The notes under the pieces are model-generated. The model was not told the DNA's origin. It searched no databases and saw only the letters and a program-made list of their open reading frames with translations. A stretch of 64,000 bases of DNA from Syncephalis plumigaleata (Eukaryota > Zoopagomycota > Zoopagomycetes > Zoopagales > Piptocephalidaceae): the NCBI GenBank assembly GCA_025201365.1, contig JAIXMF010000006.1, positions 310,001-374,000 of the forward strand, read 5' to 3'. A program made the translations under genes and the position numbers. This document shows positions 45,768 to 61,827 of this stretch, piece after piece (position 1 is the stretch's first letter; every line of letters begins with the position of its first letter).

Positions 45768-48700
45768 ATGCCTACTCCTGAGGAGATGTCCCAGTCGTTG
45801 ACTATTGCTGCCACTCATTCTGATGCAGAATTAAGTCAAAACACGACCACACTGGTCAATGGTGGTGGTAGTGGTGGTAGTAACCCATCAACGGTAAACA
45901 CTACTACTGCTACTACTACTGCCATTGACCAGGCACAGCCTTCTTCGACTGATAACTCGTCATCGTCGTTGAATCACAAAGCACCGACAGATAAGTGTCG
46001 CCGAGCCGAATTTGTTCATCACCTTGTCGGTAAGTAACAATATTGCCATGTCCCCTATCATTGAGACATGATATTGTGACATTCTATCATTTTCGTTATA
46101 TGCCAAGATATCAGTGCGAGTGATTTAAGGGATAGCATGCTTGCTTGGCATATTCTTTGTTGCATACCTCACAAGTAATGATGAGTGATATCTAGTCATC
46201 ATTCTATTAGTAATGATAGCGATGAATTATTGCCCCAACCACATAGCATAGACTAGTATTTTTCCTTTATTCTTTGTTTCTACTACAATTGCTACCATTC
46301 TTTGCTCGAATATCTTGTTGATTTGCGTTGAAATTGCGGCTGTATCACCGAAAATCCTATGTGTATTCGTGACTACTACCACTACTACTACACTACTACT
46401 ATTGCTATAATATTATAATAATGACTGCGGCGGTGTGAAATATTATTGGCTTGCCTTGTCAATTGATACTACCAAGATCATCCAATCATATGAGATATGC
46501 AATCATATGAGTCATACTGTATATGAGATGACTGAAGATGATTCTAGTACATTCTATTTTATAGTATACTATACTATACTATAGTACAGTATCTATTATT
46601 AATGCATCCTGATTATTCATCCTGGTAAACGGATGAATATCATGATCTCTAGTAATAGTAGTAATAGTAGTAATAGTATGCATGACCACGCGTTTGTCCG
46701 TTTACCGGCATTGCATTGCAGTTATAGCAGTCGGATAATCACGGCATTATTAGTAATGTCATTTGTGATTAATCAAATTATATTGACTGCGTTTATTATT
46801 GGTCTATACAATTCTACCAATGATTGTATTACGCTGAAGACATACCGTCCCTACATAGAATCTTTGTATACTACCACTTTACATTCATGTGATATCCATA
46901 TGTTATAGCGGCTATTTAGTAGGACCGATCATGTTATCACATCGGTAGTATACTCACTCACTCACTCTAGTAGAGCATGGCATATTATTATTATTACGAC
47001 GGCCATGCTTACTATATAATTTATTCTAATTATACCATTCTCCGATGTAAACGGTATCTCGGTCTATTGGAAACATCCAAACAGATGTGAATATCTGATT
47101 GGTGGATGGGATGCAATACCACGCGCTTAATTGATACTGATTGGTCGAGAGTGACTAATCCCACTATATCCATCTGTCATAATGAAGCACTTGGCACAAT
47201 ATACACACTCAGTATACAAGAAAAAGGGGTGCACATTATTCAGTAGACACACACACATCACACATCACACATCACACAATAGAATGAGCAGCCCCGATTG
47301 AGATGTGTGATGTGTGATGTGTGATGCATGCCGAATCATTCCGCATTCCATCATTTTAGCGGATAGTGTGTTACTCCATCATCCGTGAATGTGTGTGTGT
47401 TTGCCCTTTTCTCTTTCTTACTCACTCACTCATATTCTGCCAAGCAGGATAGATAAATGGATGAATGCTTTTGGGGTTAAATGGCAGTGTAGGCCAAGAC
47501 TTGCCACTTTTTTAACGTGTTGCGTATCATACTACACTCTACTACTGCTATTGCTACTGCTACTGCTATTTCTTCTCCATATTGTTTGTTTTTGTGTGTG
47601 TATGCTTTTGCTTATTCACACTGATTGACTTTGACTGATTGGCACTATTTCGGTGTGGTTAAATTGCTATTATTTCATCACCGCACTCATTCACCCATCC
47701 GCACCAACATTGTTCGTGCATCCAAAGTTCCATTTCCCCTTCTTTCGATTACTAAATAGGATTGTCATTCGTGGACTGCTTGGCCTTTTTTCCTATATCT
47801 ACGGCGTTGATCTTGCATTTCCTCTATTTCAATTTCCATTGCTTTGACTGCTTTGCTCATTACTACTACTACTACACCCACTACTACAACTACTACTACC
47901 ACTACTACTACATTTATCTGCATGTATTCCTCTACTGTATAAGACGCGATTACCCTCTCTATATACGTTGTTCTCTCTTTTGAGCACCTATTCTAGTCTT
48001 ATAACCAAGCGGTTATTTTGTGTGTTGTGTTGTGTGTGTGTTTGTATGCACTATTGAAGAATTCGCCATTCCTTCTTTATTTCTTTCCTTTATTTCATTC
48101 ATTCTTTATTGTAACAACAACATCCTTCTACTTCCTTCTCTCTCTCTCCTCTTATCTGCCATCATATTTCCTCATTAGTATATCATTATTATTAATCGTC
48201 ATTGTCGTAGTAGTAGTAGTGACACAGTGCCCTCTATTAGTATATGATTCATCGCTCGATCATTTGATTGTGATTGATTGATTTGTCATTCGAAAAATAG
48301 CCATTACAGCAGGATTATATAATTTAGTGATCATCTTGCTTTTTGTATTAATAACCCTTTAAAACATCACTCGCACCTTTTTATAATCATTATTATTAAC
48401 CCTTAACAACAACATTAACAACATTAACAACAACAACAACTAACCACATATACTATTATCATTATGATGACCCATATTATACCACCGATTCTATTGGTAG
48501 ATTGCGCGACACAGGTTATTGAATCGATTTGGCCCGCACCGCCACCAACTGCCGTTGCAGTTAAACTATTACCTCTACGTCTATTCGTACAAGAAGTATT
48601 GCGTCGTTCTCGTACCTCTTATGTTACATTACAAACAGCTCTTTTTTACCTTACTCGCGTTCACAACAGTCCATGGGCACATCATATGACTGAGGAGAAT

Positions 48701-49858
48701 TGTTCATTTCTTCTAGACTCAGCCGCTGATGTATCTGGTACTACTACTACCGCCCACTGCCTCATTGATGCACTATCAGCTGCCGCTTTTGCGGCTAATA
48801 CCACAATTCCCGCCACTGCTACTGCTACTTCTGCTACTACTACTACCACAACAGCAACCGCCGAAGATAGTAATGAAGGTATGGCCACACCACCCGATAG
48901 CCAGCGTGGTTCCTCTCCTGCCCTGACGTCGGCAGAATTGGAATTTACCGGTCGTTTCCCGACTACATCGGCGACACATGCTATCGAGGCTCGTTTGGCC
49001 ACTGTAGCAGCAGCAGCAACAACAGCAACAACAACCAACACGACTTCCGCCACTTCCACTATTGCTGGTAGTAGTACCACCATGGACTCTTCCTCCCCCC
49101 TCTCATCGACCATGTCATCATCCGATCCACGACAATGTGGTCGTCGAATGTTCCTCGCGTCTCTTGTCATTGCCACTAAATATCTCCAGGATAGAGCATA
49201 CTCAAATCGTGCCTGGTCCCGGGTTAGTGGTCTATCCGCTAGCGAGATTACTCGTTGCGAACGTAAACTACTAAACTGGCTCGGTTGGAATTTGTACATT
49301 CCCGACAAGGAATTCTCCGATTTCCAGGCTGATTTATTGGCTCGTGTCAATGCTGCAGGTCATACCAATACTGCTGCACCGATGACATCTGCTGTAGCAC
49401 AAGCCACTGCTACTACTACTCCTACTACTAATGTCAAATCGACACTTGCCCCTACCCGTGCCTATTCTGCCACTATTCCCGTCAGTAAGGATATCCTATT
49501 GAAGGCTTTCGCCGCTGGACGATCAGTCTCACTACCAGTTAACAAAGCCTCGCCTACACCACCATCTCCTTGCACGCCGGGAATCGTGATTGGTCGCCCT
49601 CAGCATGGTTTTGCCTCGCCAACACCTTCACCACATCCATGTGCATCCGAGACAACGACAAAGCCAACTATTATCGGTAATAGCGGTGATGATCGTATTG
49701 ATCGCATGCAACGAAAGCGTCCACGGCCTGACAATGAAATGTGCGAACAAATGCTTCGTGATATTCTAGCACAGCGTCCACGTACTGCAGCAGTTGCTGC
49801 TACAAGCATAAACACAACTACTACAACTACTACTACAAGATCAACTATTGGCTGGTAA
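45768..49858 (+). CDS. Pho85-type (PCL) cyclin with a very long intron
   Basis: Two coding exons: 45768-46029 (MPTPEEMSQSLTIAATHS ... CRRAEFVHHLV) and 48501-49858. The splice (G/GTAAGT ... TTGGTAG/AT) restores VHHLVDCATQVIESIWP, and the exons sum to exactly 540 codons including stop. The cyclin box follows: LLPLRLFVQEVLRRSRTSY and LQTALFYLTRVHNS, interrupted by a long Thr/Ala-rich low-complexity insert, then CGRRMFLASLVIATKYLQDR, YSNRAWSRVSGLSASEI and CERKLLNWLGWNLYI. This split box is typical of filamentous-fungal Pcl proteins that partner Pho85. The tail has RKRPRPDNEMCEQMLRDIL. The intron (2471 bp) is some 30 times the local norm. A 48464 in-frame ATG lies inside the intron and lacks HHLVD. 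Confidence 0.87.
47256..47326. repeat. Perfect 23-bp inverted repeat inside the cyclin intron
   Basis: Left arm 47256-47278 is built of CATCACA units, right arm 47304-47326 is its exact reverse complement, and the loop is 25 nt. It lies roughly midway in the 2471-bp intron and would form a strong RNA stem. Confidence 0.75.
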
Positions 49859-51408
49859 TATATCGATGGATGATAGAGGATGATATTGTGTGCTTAATTA
49901 AAAGAACAACTTAAAGGATGATGATGATGATAAATGATGGACATACATATGTGTATATGTATGTGTACGTGTACGTGTATATATATTGCGTGTGTGTGCG
50001 TGTTTATATTATCTGTCCCTGTTCTTTTAATAGCTCATTATATCTTTATTTGATAAAACCTACCAATATGTGTTGATGTTGATGTGATGTTGATGTTGCT
50101 ATGTGTTTGTGTTTGTGTACGTGTGTTTATGTACTTGTATATATATATATATAGGATGTGTTGCTGTATTCATCATCATCGTCATTAAGGTGGCTACCAA
50201 TTGTACTTGAAACAATTCACCATTAATGACGGTAATAATAATAATAATGCATCACATACACGTATATATATACATTTACATTTATCTATCTATCTATCTA
50301 TATATTGCATATACATAATAGATTTAACGCTTGCTTATTATTGCATTGCCGTAATCATCGTCAACTATGAATGGCATAATAGTCATATGTATATACATAC
50401 TGATATGTGTGTGTGTGTAGAGTCCAGTATTTGACCATTTATCGCCTTATTTTCCTCACTCAACATGTGGAAGAGCAGGAGATGCAGGTCATCTATATCC
50501 ATTGTCTCTACACGACGACTAGAAGATGTGTATGTCTATTTCATTTGTAGTAGATGTCGTGATTTAACGCAATGCAAATATAATTATTTGATATTTCTCT
50601 TTGATAACAGTCTGTCTCTCCTCCTTTGATGACTGGTAACCATATGATGAATTGACGATAGATCTAGCATTTTGTTCTTTATTCCTTATGACATGACCAA
50701 GTTGTTTTCTCTTTCTTCTTCTTTCTTTCTTTACGAATCATTCGCGACAACATGATTGATTTCCCTTACATTCTATCTATAAACGCCTACTACTCACTAT
50801 TATCTCTTCCGATTTTATATTCATTAGCTTGTTTGCTTTGTATCCCACTAAGAACATGCGCGGACACGCATATACGAATAAACATTAACTTAGTAATAGC
50901 AGTGATCATTTCTATTGTTGTGTTGTTGTTGTTGTTCTACTTGAATGAAATGCCATTTTTACAACAATTGGTTAGAATAATAAATTGTAAACTAAAAAGA
51001 AGCTTTACTGGTTTTATAGAAAACACTAATGAGACAATGTAATAAAAGAAAGCGAACGTCTCAATTTGCACAAGTAGCAAATGGGTAAAATGATCTGCAT
51101 TCTAACAGCAGATTGAACAAAGAACAGTCGATAAAAGAGAACAGTCAATAGTAGCAGTAGTAGAGAGATAGATAGATGAATGAATGAATGAATGAATCAA
51201 TCAATGAATCAATCAATGAATCAATGAATAGGAAGAGAGCACATTGTTATAATACTCGTTAGAAAACAAGACCAGTTGAAATAAGAAGAAGAAGAAGAAA
51301 AAGAAATAGAAAAGAAGCAGAAAAGAGAAAGTATAATCTAAACATGACAACAACGACAACAACGACAACTAGAAGCAAGCTATGGCTCATTATCCTTACA
51401 ATGATGAT
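49859..51408. other. Convergent spacer between cyclin and homeobox genes
   Basis: AT-rich with GT/TA dinucleotide repeats (49945-50000, 50105-50155, 50405-50420), (TCTA)n near 50285-50300 and a GAAT/CAAT repeat near 51178-51230. A 96-codon hydrophobic frame at 50752-51042 is not supported as a gene. Confidence 0.45.
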
Positions 51409-53649
51409 TTAGACTGAATTCCACTTTGTAAGAGGAAGTGTCGAGGTAGCTACGGCTGGATAGCATTCCATAGGTTTTGGTAACATGGAATGATGATGAG
51501 TAGTAGCATGAGATGGTTGATAGGACATGGGCATCATCATTCTATTGTTGCTACGCTTCTCGTACAACACCGGTGAACGATACGATTGATGTGGATCCGA
51601 TGGAGCATAGGAGACAACCTTGGCATGAGCATGTGGATATTGCTGTAATGGCAAGTGTTCAGCCATGGATGTACCACGTACGATACTGTAAGATTGCGGT
51701 GGAGTGATTGCCTTCAATGTAGCAGATGGTGATGGCGTAGAAGTAATAGTCGAAGATGGTGATCTATCGTAATAATGATGATGTTGCTGCTGCTGCTCAT
51801 TCAATTCCATAGGTGACGAATGGGATCGAAAACGGTGACTAGTCATAGCAGTAGTAGTAGTAGCATTAGTGAATTGATCATTTGATATTAATGATTGAGA
51901 TGATGCTGATGCTGATGGTGCTACGGTCATCATTGCATTTGGTTGTTCCAACGATTGAGCACGAGTTGGTTGAGACCATGCATGATGAGCAATGGGTGAG
52001 TGACTTTCCCTTAGCGTAGTAATGGATGTACTACTATTATGACGTTGATGATGATGATGATGATGATGTTGTTGTTGTTGTTGACGATGCAATTGGTGAC
52101 GGTAATGGCTGTTGGGTGTGGTGAACACGCTTTGTGGCGGTGTAAGCAATGGTGAAGAGCGCAAACTGGATGGTGTCGACAACGGTGAAGCGTGCAAATG
52201 ACGTGGCTGGTAAGATGAAGAGACAGATCGAGTCTCAGGAGATCCTCTTGATGGTGCAGTTCCATGGAACATTGATTGATGAGGTACAACTTGTGCTTGT
52301 GCGTGTGCTTGTGCTAGTACTTGTTGTGGTGGATGGGGCAATGATACCATCGCATAAGGATGCATACGCATTGTACCACGAGTGGTGGTAATAGACGATA
52401 CAGGTTCAGCTGTATTCACTTTAGGAAACTGTACTGCCGGACGATACACGATCACTGGTTTCTTGCCTTTACGTCTAAGGTGCTCACGTTTCATAGGCAT
52501 GTGGCTATGAAGGGAAGAGGGGTAGTTGCTCTGAGGGGAGGACATTGACGGTTGCAGTTGATTAGTAATAGTGGTTGTAGTAGTTGTAGTAGTAGTCGTT
52601 TGACTTTGTGATTCTACAGACATATTGACTTCTGCCATATCATTAGGGAATGCATTGGCGATACTAATTGCTTCTTCTTTTACATCTTCATCGAATGGTG
52701 ACGATGATGTCTCGTTTAATGTCGAGGAAATGCTCATGGGGTTGAAACTTGCTGTTCCTTGATCAGCTGTAATTGCCCGACCATTCTCGTGCTTTTCACA
52801 TTGATCATTATGCATGTCAGAGTTGGGTGTACCAGGCGTGCTGTTGTAGCTGTTCTTGCCAATAGCACTTGACTCATCACTATCGTTAGCGTCTTCGTCA
52901 TTGCTGTAATCGTCGTTATCCTCGCCGTTCTCATTCTTGCTCTCGTTCTCATTGTCCTTATTCAACTGGCTAGACGATTCGATACGAGCCACCTTTTGGC
53001 GTTGGTTCTGGAACCATATCTGGACACGTCGTGGTGTCATACCAAGTTTACGGGCTAGCTCGTGTCGTTCAGCCGTACTGGGGTAAAAGGTACGCTGAAA
53101 GACAATTTCCAATTCGTTCAATTGCACGTTGTTGGCACGACGACGCTTGTGACGGTTCTGCGAATCGAGCAGCAAGTGCTGGTTAGTCTCTTGAATTGTC
53201 GTACGAGCACCGTTACCGAGTCTATCACATGGAACATGATTTCCATAGCTGACACCCATGGGGACAGATGGTCTTCCATTGGGCAATGCAGTGATCATGC
53301 CTGGGTTGTTGTGGTATGGTGAAGGTGTTCGCTGATGATGTTGGTGATGTTGGTGATGTTGATGATGATGATGATGATGATGAGAGTGTTGACGAGAGAC
53401 TTGATCCATCGACATCATAGGTGAGGCAACCATAGATGCAGCTGCGCCAGCTGCAGATGATGACGATGACGATGGCGACGATGGTAGTGGTCGGGCTAAA
53501 GGAGATGGAGAGAAATGACTAGGTGTCATGGTTGTGACTGGCCTTTGACATTCAGGACCAACTGCGGATGGTCGTTCCTTTATAGTTAATCCACGTAGAA
53601 CAGCCGAGATGGGAGGAAGGCTGGCCGAGGACGGGTTAGTGTACGACAT
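51409..53649 (-). CDS. Homeodomain transcription factor
   Basis: Intronless 746-residue protein with an unbroken frame, start MSYTNPSSASLPPISAVLRG. The homeodomain lies at about residues 166-224: NRHKRRRANNVQLNELEIVF, QRTFYPSTAERHELARKLGM and TPRRVQIWFQNQRQKVARIE. It has the invariant W-F-x-N-x-R of helix 3 and a Gln at the position (WFQNQR) usual in typical, non-TALE homeodomains. The rest is disordered: poly-Ser and His/Gln runs before the domain, an Asn/Glu/Asp acidic patch after it, Thr and Gln/His runs further on. Long single-exon structure and low-complexity flanks resemble fungal Pho2-like or filamentous homeobox regulators. Nuclear; target genes unknown. A 4.5-kb region lies upstream, compatible with complex regulation. 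Confidence 0.92.
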   Translation of the reverse strand: MSYTNPSSASLPPISAVLRGLTIKERPSAVGPECQRPVTTMTPSHFSPSPLARPLPSSPSSSSSSAAGAAASMVASPMMSMDQVSRQHSHHHHHHHQHHQHHQHHQRTPSPYHNNPGMITALPNGRPSVPMGVSYGNHVPCDRLGNGARTTIQETNQHLLLDSQNRHKRRRANNVQLNELEIVFQRTFYPSTAERHELARKLGMTPRRVQIWFQNQRQKVARIESSSQLNKDNENESKNENGEDNDDYSNDEDANDSDESSAIGKNSYNSTPGTPNSDMHNDQCEKHENGRAITADQGTASFNPMSISSTLNETSSSPFDEDVKEEAISIANAFPNDMAEVNMSVESQSQTTTTTTTTTTITNQLQPSMSSPQSNYPSSLHSHMPMKREHLRRKGKKPVIVYRPAVQFPKVNTAEPVSSITTTRGTMRMHPYAMVSLPHPPQQVLAQAHAQAQVVPHQSMFHGTAPSRGSPETRSVSSSYQPRHLHASPLSTPSSLRSSPLLTPPQSVFTTPNSHYRHQLHRQQQQQHHHHHHHQRHNSSTSITTLRESHSPIAHHAWSQPTRAQSLEQPNAMMTVAPSASASSQSLISNDQFTNATTTTAMTSHRFRSHSSPMELNEQQQQHHHYYDRSPSSTITSTPSPSATLKAITPPQSYSIVRGTSMAEHLPLQQYPHAHAKVVSYAPSDPHQSYRSPVLYEKRSNNRMMMPMSYQPSHATTHHHSMLPKPMECYPAVATSTLPLTKWNSV

Positions 53650-54504
53650 GATGGAGCAGTTGCTGTAGTGATTGTAGTGGTCGCACTAATGATGATAACA
53701 ATGGTACTGGTGGTGGTAGTAGTGGTAGTAGTAGGAGTAGTACTAGTAGTAATAGTGGCAGCCTAACTAACTAAAGAAAAAAAGTTGAAGAAGAAATCTG
53801 TCAACAAGATAAGAACCAGTAAATAGGTGGGTGAAAGTGATAATATCAAATAATGAGATGACAGATGATTGATAAATGATGAGAGAACCTAAGCGTAGTA
53901 GCAAAGAGAAGGGAGATAGATAGAGCGAGATATAGAGAGTAAACAAAAACCAAATTGTTAGCAAATGAATTCTACGTAAGTATAAGTTGGAAGTATGGAT
54001 GATGAAAGGGAATGACTTGGAGAGGGGGGAATCAGTAGGTTTTAAATAGTAAACTAAAGAGAATGTGGCCCCTTCTTATTCCTTCATTCATCCGTTCATA
54101 GATAGACAAGCGTTAAATAAGAGGTACTCGGGCATCGCACGATAAGTACCGTAATGTTCCCTGTCAAATTAAATTGACCGAGCCATAAACGTTCGTCATA
54201 TGATAGACTAGTGCACGGATTTCAATGCTTGATAAGCCAATGAATCATTCATTCGCCCTACGGAAGAGTGAATTACACATGATCTATCCGCTGTCTAATG
54301 GACACATCCATATCGGTTATTACACCTTGGACGGTACTTTTCGTGTACATCACTTTACATCATCTTATCACGGCATAATCTGTGAAGCAAGTGTGGTAAC
54401 CCACAAACATGGTAATACTCAACATATAAATGCCGAGAATAGCTATAGAGAGTCACGCTTATGAGACTATTGATGAAAAGGTAATTATCAACGTTCAAGT
54501 AGAC

Positions 54505-54558
54505 GCGGTTTACCCGAGGCAATGACCATTTTCCCCACATGTTAACTCGGTAGACCGC
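54505..54558. repeat. Imperfect inverted repeat
   Basis: GCGGTTTACCCGAG at 54505-54518 and CTCGGTAGACCGC at 54546-54558 pair with one mismatch and one bulge. It is unusually GC-rich for its surroundings, about 0.9 kb upstream of the homeobox start. Confidence 0.45.
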
Positions 54559-56806
54559 GGCATGGGTGGTCAAGGAATTGAGACACAAAACATACATAGG
54601 AGCACACACGCACAGGCACACACACACACACAGAGAGATACACAGGGAAAGAGAGTTGGCAAAAGAAAGTAAGCGAAAGTGAGGTGAAGAAAGTGAGAAA
54701 TATGCAGGTATACTGGCGTGCAGAAAGGTAGACTGACATGCAGAAGGATAGATAGACGCGCATAAAGATAGAGAATAGGTAGACTAAACCGTATAATGAT
54801 GATGATGGAAATAGACTCATCTAGTGCAAATAAAAGGTGGTACAATGGTCTTTTTAGCAATTGAATGAAACAACCATACAAAAAAAATGATTATGCATGT
54901 GATGCCGAAAGGATATATGGTTACAGAAGGTAGAGGACGTGTCCACGAGTTATCCGGTGTCTCCTAGTGTGTTCCTACAGCCAGTATTTGCATTCAAGCA
55001 TGTCTATGAAACATCAGACACGACACATGTGTTGACAAAGGCACATTGCTTGCACCGAAACTAGTAGTTCGCGATCTTGCTTTTCCATGCTATGCTTGCA
55101 TGATATTTAATGGCCATCCATGGTAAACGAAGAAGAAGAAACCACGCACCAATTCGTATGAATACTAATAAGTGCTTGTCTACGCATGAACATGCTTTCC
55201 ATTGCCTATTCGAAGCAATTTAAAAATAGCACATCTCAATATGTCCATGGCCATAAGATCGATGATACAAACTGATAAATGAAGAAGAAGAGAAGGGAAA
55301 AACATACGCATTACTATCATTTGTAGAATGTAGTAGTAGTAAAACATGTACAACGCAAATTTTGCAAAAAAATGACGCCTAACCTTGCTACCTTGTAGTC
55401 ATTGCCCTGTGTCAAGCGTACACTTGAACAACATCAACATCGACCTTGGTATCAAGAGTGACAGGCGTAGAGGAGGTCAAGGCTAGTTGATATGCTCGAC
55501 CATTGCAACGGCGGATTTCCGTACAAGTTCAATGTAGAATGTAAAACAACAAGACAGGTAGCAGTGATTTAACTCGCTTGAAACAACGGTCAAGTACCGT
55601 ACCAGTATGGCGTCATCCCCCTTTCCTTCCTTCATCTGTAAACATATCCAAAACACTACCAAAGAAACTGGGAGACGGATCGGCAAAAGTGTGCAATCAG
55701 GTTTTGTTACGAACAGCATAGCATCCATCGCGCTAACCCTTCCCAGAATACCTACCTAATAGCAATGTGTATGTATGTATGTATATCCAGTATAGAATAT
55801 AGCAATATAACCGATTATCAGGTCAAAAAACTGATTATTGTCGTGTACGTTTGATGTGGTAGTAGACAATAATAGAAAGCAGTTATAGCTGAGCAATCAA
55901 TGATAACGACTCAGCACGTGTTTATGAATGGAGTGTCTTTTTTTTGATAAGATGAATTGATAAAGAAAATCTATAATGAATGCTAGCACGACACTACTTC
56001 CAGAGTTAGTGAAGTTTCCTAGTCTGAGAGAGGATAGTAGGAAATAGAGAGAGGGAGAATAGCAACTATGGCAGCAATAGTAAAGAACAATCCGATAGAG
56101 TGTACTTTTTCTGTAATGTAGAAATGAAATAAAGGAAAGATTCAGCATAGGCAAACAGCTGGACAATACAAGCAATCATTAGCGATATATATATATATAT
56201 ATACTCTTGATTCTTTAAGGGTTTAAGCTTCCTATCTCCCCCTACAGTTTCTCCTCTATAGTGGATGATGTTTTGAAATGCACATATATTAAACCTGCTA
56301 ACAAGCACATGGCTATCCTCAACTCCGACTTATGTTCCGACAAGGGTGCCCCCATTCTATTTCCTAATCAATTGAATTAAAACTGTCCATAACCGGCAAA
56401 CGAGGCTCGAACACCTCCGATACACCTTTGATCAGGTAAGGAGCATTCATGATCCGCTTTATATACATGAAACGTTTAAGGATAGCCTCCTCTGGTTATA
56501 CTCCATTGCTGCATATTAACCGGTTCCATAGCTATACAGTACCTCGGTACAGCATTGACAGCAGTAGCCATTGGAACGAAACAAAAGTAAAACAAAAACT
56601 CGTTGAACAGAAACGATACGATACAATACGATATGAAGATGAAAATGAAGAAGGAGAGCGGAACATGAAAACGCAATAAAACTGTCGGGTTTTAAACCGC
56701 ATGTCCAAATACAATCTATTGAATGCCAAATATCAAACTCACCTATATATATATATGTAGCAGAACACGCTCCGACAACGTTAAATGTAATAATAATAAC
56801 AATAAT

Positions 56807-56831
56807 AGAGAGAGAGAGAGAGAGAGAGAGA
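56807..56831. repeat. (AG)n microsatellite
   Basis: About twelve AG units in AT-rich intergenic sequence. Confidence 0.8.
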
Positions 56832-58200
56832 ATAGAAATAAGGATCTACTCTTTACGGACTATGAATATGAAACTAAATGGAATAGTAGTAGTAGTAATA
56901 CTAATAAAGAAAGACGCCAAATGGGACGTTGATACTAGTGCGCTGAAAGTAGAAGTAAAGCGTACTACTTTTGTAATAAATAAACGCGAAAGTAGTAATT
57001 TGATAGAATAGTGGCAAAAGAACAATCAATGATATTTGGCAATAGTCAAAATAGATGAATCGGAAGTATAGCTGATTGAAATAGAAATGGTAGAGAAAGG
57101 AACAGGTAGAATGAGAGAATGAGATCAGAATGCTATATAGAAATGCTATAGGATGCTTATACTTGATAACATACATATGTTTATGCGTACGTATGAATGT
57201 ATACCGTTGTATATGGTATTGTGATATTGTACTTGTAATGCAGAAGGATGCTGATGAAAAGGAAGGCAAATAAACGAATAAGGAAATGGTTAAAGGAATG
57301 ACTATCAATGTGGCGTGCTAATTATTTAAAAAAAAGCGCCGACCTTACGCACAAGACAAGCATTGTCTGGCCATTTGTGCATGGAAGTCACTGACTAACC
57401 AATGTATATATCAATATGGCATTGTTGTTGCTATTGTTATTGTTGTTATTGCAATGAATGTTTAATCGGTGTTTACTTGAAGTAGAACAAACATTGTGTC
57501 TATTCCTGGAATTGCTGAACAACAAGCATTAACCTGTTGTGTTTCTGGCATAAACAAAAGCACATACGTACATACATACATACACAGTCCTAGGTCACTT
57601 GCCTTCTCTCTCTTTCTCTCTTTCTCTGTCCTTCTCATTCGGTAAACCTGTAATTCTTTCATGAGCTTGTCATCAATTGTTCTTGTGAAACCATGTTTTT
57701 GTTAAATCATGACAGCATTGTTATGCATGTTAATGGACAAAAGTATGTTTTTGCAAACGCCGCAGCCAACTCCAGAATCATTCGCTGTATTGAGCTGCAA
57801 CAAAGGACATTGTTTTGCAATGTCTATTGGTTCGTTCACGAAGAAAATAGAATCTGTAACGCGCGCACATACACACACACATACGCACACACGCACACAC
57901 ATATGCACATGCAATACACAGTCATTCATTCATTCATCCACTGTTGACGAGCCAGTGGGCATACATTGTTAATCGCAGCTTATTCATTGGCTAAATACAC
58001 GAACAATCAAAGAGGAGGGAATAGTCCTACACGCCTGCACGATAGATGGTCATTCGTTGGTTGCGATAGTGTAGTACCTCTTGTGAAACGAGCACTAGTA
58101 TGGCTTTCTCGACCGCGTTACGTGAATAACTCTATATAAGTTGTCATAGAACATGATATGTATATGTATGTACGTATGTATGTATAGAAAGTAATATGAA

Positions 58201-61688
<3,488 letters not shown>

Positions 61689-61825
61689 TCTTATTGCTTA
61701 ATTGTACGTAGATAGACCACTACCGCGATTGGTTCGTGTATGTATGCACTCTGTGTGTGGCGTTATTTTAACAGGAAAAAAAGGAAAAAGCGCCTAATGA
61801 ATTATTAGAGAAAAAATCACGCTAA
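61689..61825. promoter_or_regulatory. MCM5 upstream region
   Basis: About 137 bp between the MCM5 start and transposon copy B. The element has therefore inserted into or next to the MCM5 promoter. The interval contains ACGCT and GGCGTT-like words but no exact ACGCGT box was found. Confidence 0.4.
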
Positions 61826-61827
61826 TA

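Larger units (their letters stand above)
53650..58200. other. Large gene-poor region upstream of the homeobox gene
   Basis: About 4.5 kb with no supported gene. It holds TAG-type repeats just upstream of the homeobox start (53695-53755), an imperfect inverted repeat at 54505-54558, CA repeats near 54610-54635 and 57870-57905, an (AG)n at 56807-56831, and a few AATAAA-like motifs. The homeobox side is probably promoter and leader; the MCM5 side is its 3' flank. All open frames here are short, repeat-driven and without domains. Confidence 0.5.

Noticed and set aside
48464-48500. In-frame ATG as the start of the cyclin
   Set aside because: The acceptor at 48499-48500 joins exactly to the 45768-46029 exon and restores HHLVD; the extra residues MMTHIIPPILLV are probably intronic.
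48682-49350. 222-codon frame antisense to the cyclin
   Set aside because: Val/Ala-rich mirror of the Thr/Ala codon runs of the cyclin; no independent signal.
50752-51042. 96-codon hydrophobic open frame
   Set aside because: AT-rich composition produces hydrophobic codons by chance; no domain, splice context or neighbour supports it.
56391-56455. tRNA-like GTTCGAGCC on the minus strand
   Set aside because: The T-loop word is present but the five-pair T stem does not form, and no acceptor or anticodon arm could be built around it.
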